From Clavelina lepadiformis (Eukaryota > Chordata > Ascidiacea > Aplousobranchia > Clavelinidae): a DNA stretch of 64,000 bases. Shown here piece after piece: positions 61,015-64,000 of this stretch. The stretch's first letter is position 1, and every line of letters starts with the position of its first letter. The position numbers and the translations under genes were made by a program. The stretch is taken from NCBI RefSeq assembly GCF_947623445.1, contig NC_135242.1, positions 16,430,001-16,494,000 of the forward strand, in the 5' to 3' direction. The notes below the pieces were generated by a model. The model searched no databases, had not been told where the DNA came from, and saw nothing but the letters and a program-made list of their open reading frames with translations.

Positions 61015-61537
61015 CATGGCATGCTTAGTGTTGCGTATTATGTTGTTTCTTTTCGCCATTAACTTTGCGGAGCAAAAATTGTGCGTGATGTTAGTCTCAA
61101 AGCAGCCTTTTTTTTATTCACAAAATAAAATTATAGCCTTACTGCGGTCCAAAAACCTAAAAATTTTTCGATCCACTTTGTGCGCTCACAGTGTTGTTTG
61201 TACAAAAAAACGAGTGACGAGCGACTAACCCTTAAAAAGGAGCGCGTTCGTTGTTCCTTTGCCACGTTGAAAAAAGAACGTCGCTCTCGAAAACGCTCCT
61301 AAAAAAGGAAAGCGCTCGTTCCCACCTCTGGTTAAAAGCAAGTCGAAATGGCACGGTATGAAATAAGGATATTTATCTTTGAACAGTGGAATTTTTCCAA
61401 GCTCACATGCGTGCTTTTACCGATACGAATCCTGGCTCTGGCCAAAATTTTAAATTATTCTTCATTACAATAATAAAAAGTGCCGCCGAGAACCAGGTTT
61501 TGAGACAGATTCAAATTCGTTTGGTGTTAGGGTACCG
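61015..61537. other. Repeat fragment and 3' flank of the coiled-coil gene
   Basis: 61045-61110 resembles the end of the 21.4-kb/57-kb dispersed repeat (TTCGCCATTAACTTTGCGGA). An imperfect palindromic AAAGGAGCGCGTTCGTT / AAAAGGAAAGCGCTCGTT stretch follows at 61235-61325. No gene. Confidence 0.45.
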
Positions 61538-64000
61538 CTATTTAGGGTAGTAATAACTGTAACCAACTTCTTTCTGCTTTGTCAGTTTCGTCGACTCTAT
61601 CATCTTCTCAAGCTCAGACTTCTGCTTTTCAAGAAGCAATAGTTGTTTCTGTTTAAAAAAAATAAAAATTGAATTAACAGTGTCATGTAGTATTGAGTTG
61701 TTCACACAATCTTGATGACCATACTTGAAGCATTCCATTTTCAGACTCTAGACCTTCCTTAGCAATAGCCAATTGGTTGATTTTCTCTGAGCTGGATAAA
61801 AAAAAGTTAAAAATAATTTTTGAAATTATATTCTAGTAAACAAGTTTATGCTAAAACATTACCCTCATCTACCGTCCTAAAAACCGTTCCTGGTCTACAA
61901 CTGACAAACATGATTCATATAATGTTTAAACTTAACTTAACAATTTCTGAAATAAATGTTTTTCAGCTAAAAAGAATGAGAATCCCTGAAGAAGCTAACT
62001 AAATTAATAGCATATAACAACAGATTATAAACTGGCACTGTATAGGGTCAACTTTTGTTTTTGATTTTTAATTACCTACACGACCTTTCGCAAAATAAGT
62101 TCATCAGGTGCATACTAAGAGATGAAGCAAGTTGATGCTTGTGAAAGCTCGTTTAGGAGGATTAACAATAAAAGTTAACCCTATATAATGCCGCCTTATG
62201 TTCTGTTTTTATATTTTACTATATACTGGGTTAACACGGTTCCGCCACCATCAGCTCTAGGAATTAATAACATTTATATAATTGATGGCAAACACAGTAG
62301 TTTAACTTAGCAATGCCTAACTTTTATGGAAGATAATAACATTAGTCAAAATGGAAAAACCTACAAAATTAATTTGAAAGGATGTCTTTAAAAAGCAACA
62401 ATATATCTCCATAATCTTTTTCTAAACGAGTAACTGTTTAAAAAAATCAAATTCCCCAATATACCTTCTTTCCTCAGTGTAGTGCGAAGTGCCCGCAGCT
62501 GTCTTATGGTTATGGTATCAAATGTTACATAGCACTTTATTTCTCTAAACGCAAAAGCTACACCAACTTAGAAATAACTGTGAAATACTTTAAGGAAGAC
62601 GTTATATAAGTTTAGAGTTACCTTGCTTCAGCTTTTTTTATTGCAATATCTGCTTGGTTTATTGCATTTCTACGATCATGTTCAGAGTTACGAATGTCAC
62701 AAGCCGCCTCATCTTTCCAAGCCAACTCCTTTTTAAGCGCATCTTCTGCTGAAGCAGCTTGATGCTCAAGTTTTTCTATTTCATCACTTGTAGCTTTCCT
62801 CTCCAGCAGAAACAGCTCTCTGTATAAAAGCAAAGCGTCTAGTTATTCGTGCACTTGACTACGATTATATGTACAGAAATTTTTGCCAGAATTCCAAAGT
62901 ATACTTGGCGAATGGCCAGTTTTGACACCTTATTCTCCTAATCTTCGTTTTGTGTTTCTGTTTAAGGTTCTTGTATTTGTCTGTATTGGTTTTCACTTGC
63001 GATGCACATGCTTCTAGCTTTTTCCTCAACAATTCCACAGCATCTTCCAGCTGGGTACGATTTAAGTCGGCCACTAGCTTCTGTAAAGATGGTATAAAGT
63101 TCTGTAAATGCCAATTGAATAACTTATCAGTGCAAATCACCAACAGAATAAATCTAAATAAAAAGAAAAGAAAATGTTTTACGTAAATGCATTTGTGAAA
63201 TACTGTACATGTATTGAGCACCTGAGTTTCTTGCTGGTCTTTCTGTCCGGAAATTAAGAGCACCTGTGCTTCGGCATTGAGTGCTCGCTGCTGTAAATTT
63301 GAAATTGTATTTCTAAGTTCTTGCTCAACTTCTGATATCCCATCGATTTTGCTCTGTGATGCAGACAACTTCTCTTCAAGGTTTTTAGCCACCATGCCAC
63401 TACAATGAATTCATACAGAATAAATCAATATAACATCAAAATGCAGAAAACGTTTGAGGCAAAAGTTTACAATTATTACCTCAGCTTTTTCTCTTTAAGT
63501 AGTTGTTCTTCATATTTTAGGATTTCTCTTTGTAATTCAACGTTTTTATCAGATTTACTAGACAAGTTGGTCCTTTCTGTGAAGAGCAAATTTTCCAGTT
63601 CAGATATCTAAAAGATATCATTGGATAAATTGAAACATATTACTGGGTACTTGTATGATTGTCAATTAGTTTTCCAATACATTTGCTTTATTAAGGTTTT
63701 ATTTAGGAGTTGATCTTTTCTAAGCTGGGTACATTTTTTGACCACTAATTTAATTCATTTGAGCTACAGTATATTTGGTGATGATATTAGCAAAGTCTGT
63801 GTTCAAAAGATGAAAGTCAGAATTTCATCATTTCACTAGTGTATGTGATGCAGATTTATAACTTCCAATACAAACGCATTACCTTGTGCATTAGTTGCAA
63901 AACATCCTCATGTTCACCTTTAGTGAGAGTGTGTGTCTCAGCGTGTGTGGTGTCATCTTTTACCCGGAGTTCAACTTTTTCAGATTGAGACTTGTTCAAT
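61538..64000 (-). CDS. 3' part of an unrecognised coiled-coil protein gene (runs off the window)
   Basis: Exons from the window edge: 63883 to beyond 64000, 63480-63607, 63222-63399, 62929-63080, 62622-62819, 61725-61791 and 61538-61648. All junctions are in phase (0, 2, 0, 2, 2, 0), giving about 310 visible residues and ending in V-G-Y-S-Y-Y-Y-P-K-stop. The protein is almost entirely heptad-repeat coiled coil, rich in Glu/Lys/Leu/Gln (E-K-L-S-A-S-Q-S-K-I; L-R-K-K-L-E-A-C; L-E-K-Q-K-S-E-L-E-K-M-I). No catalytic or targeting motif is visible, so I cannot tell whether it is a centrosomal, Golgi, motor or cytoskeletal protein. The N-terminal part lies outside the window. See the 58.1-kb exon for a possible alternative C terminus. 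Confidence 0.8.

Overview
This window reads as nuclear DNA of an invertebrate animal. It is AT-rich. Most genes are split into many short exons by GT-AG introns, often of 100-600 bases, and DNA-transposon remnants are common. The protein set (HDAC1/2, GCC1, MTERF4, SURF1, COX20, LYPLA, SKA2) is metazoan. A tunicate-like chordate is my best guess from gene compactness and intron size, but nothing in the sequence proves it. There is no bacterial or viral gene organisation, no CRISPR array and no convincing tRNA or rRNA gene.

Layout. 1-2.6 kb: a four-exon SKA2-like kinetochore gene (minus) and an intronless COX20 (minus). 2.6-7.4 kb: no gene, but a foldback array of about 16-bp repeats at 3.9-4.4 kb and a small hAT-type MITE. 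7.5-8.3 kb: intronless SURF1 (plus). 10.2-13.2 kb: a nine-exon acyl-protein thioesterase (LYPLA type, plus) with a Tigger-like element in an intron. 13.2-16.5 kb: a partial direct copy of the 23.7-28.8 kb region, holding an orphan copy of the last MTERF4 exon. 17.3-19.8 kb: a four-exon single-pass membrane protein (minus) that I do not recognise. 20-26.9 kb: repeats only. 26.9-28.0 kb: two-exon MTERF4 (plus).

30.8-47.5 kb: class I histone deacetylase HDAC1/2 (minus), 16 exons, 555 codons, with all splice phases consistent. Its 6.3-kb intron 12 contains a second same-strand gene of eight predicted exons for another unrecognised single-pass membrane protein. Its 3.7-kb intron 3 contains a 2.8-kb hAT transposon with a broken transposase. 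48.8-55.1 kb: GCC1 (golgin GCC88, plus), 16 exons, divergent from HDAC1/2. 55.1-61 kb: a transposon graveyard with several elements whose target-site duplications can still be read. 58.1-58.4 kb: one orphan minus-strand terminal exon. 61.5-64.0 kb: the 3' end of a coiled-coil gene (minus) that continues past the window.

The genes are mostly independent housekeeping genes. COX20 and SURF1 both serve cytochrome c oxidase assembly and MTERF4 serves mitochondrial ribosome assembly, but I see no shared regulation. I did not find a clearly new multi-gene system. The most notable structures are the gene nested inside the HDAC1/2 intron, the MTERF4 partial duplication with transposon insertions dated relative to it, and the foldback array. 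Exon coordinates were read by hand from splice signals and phase; they are supported by homology for the recognised genes and are predictions for the others.
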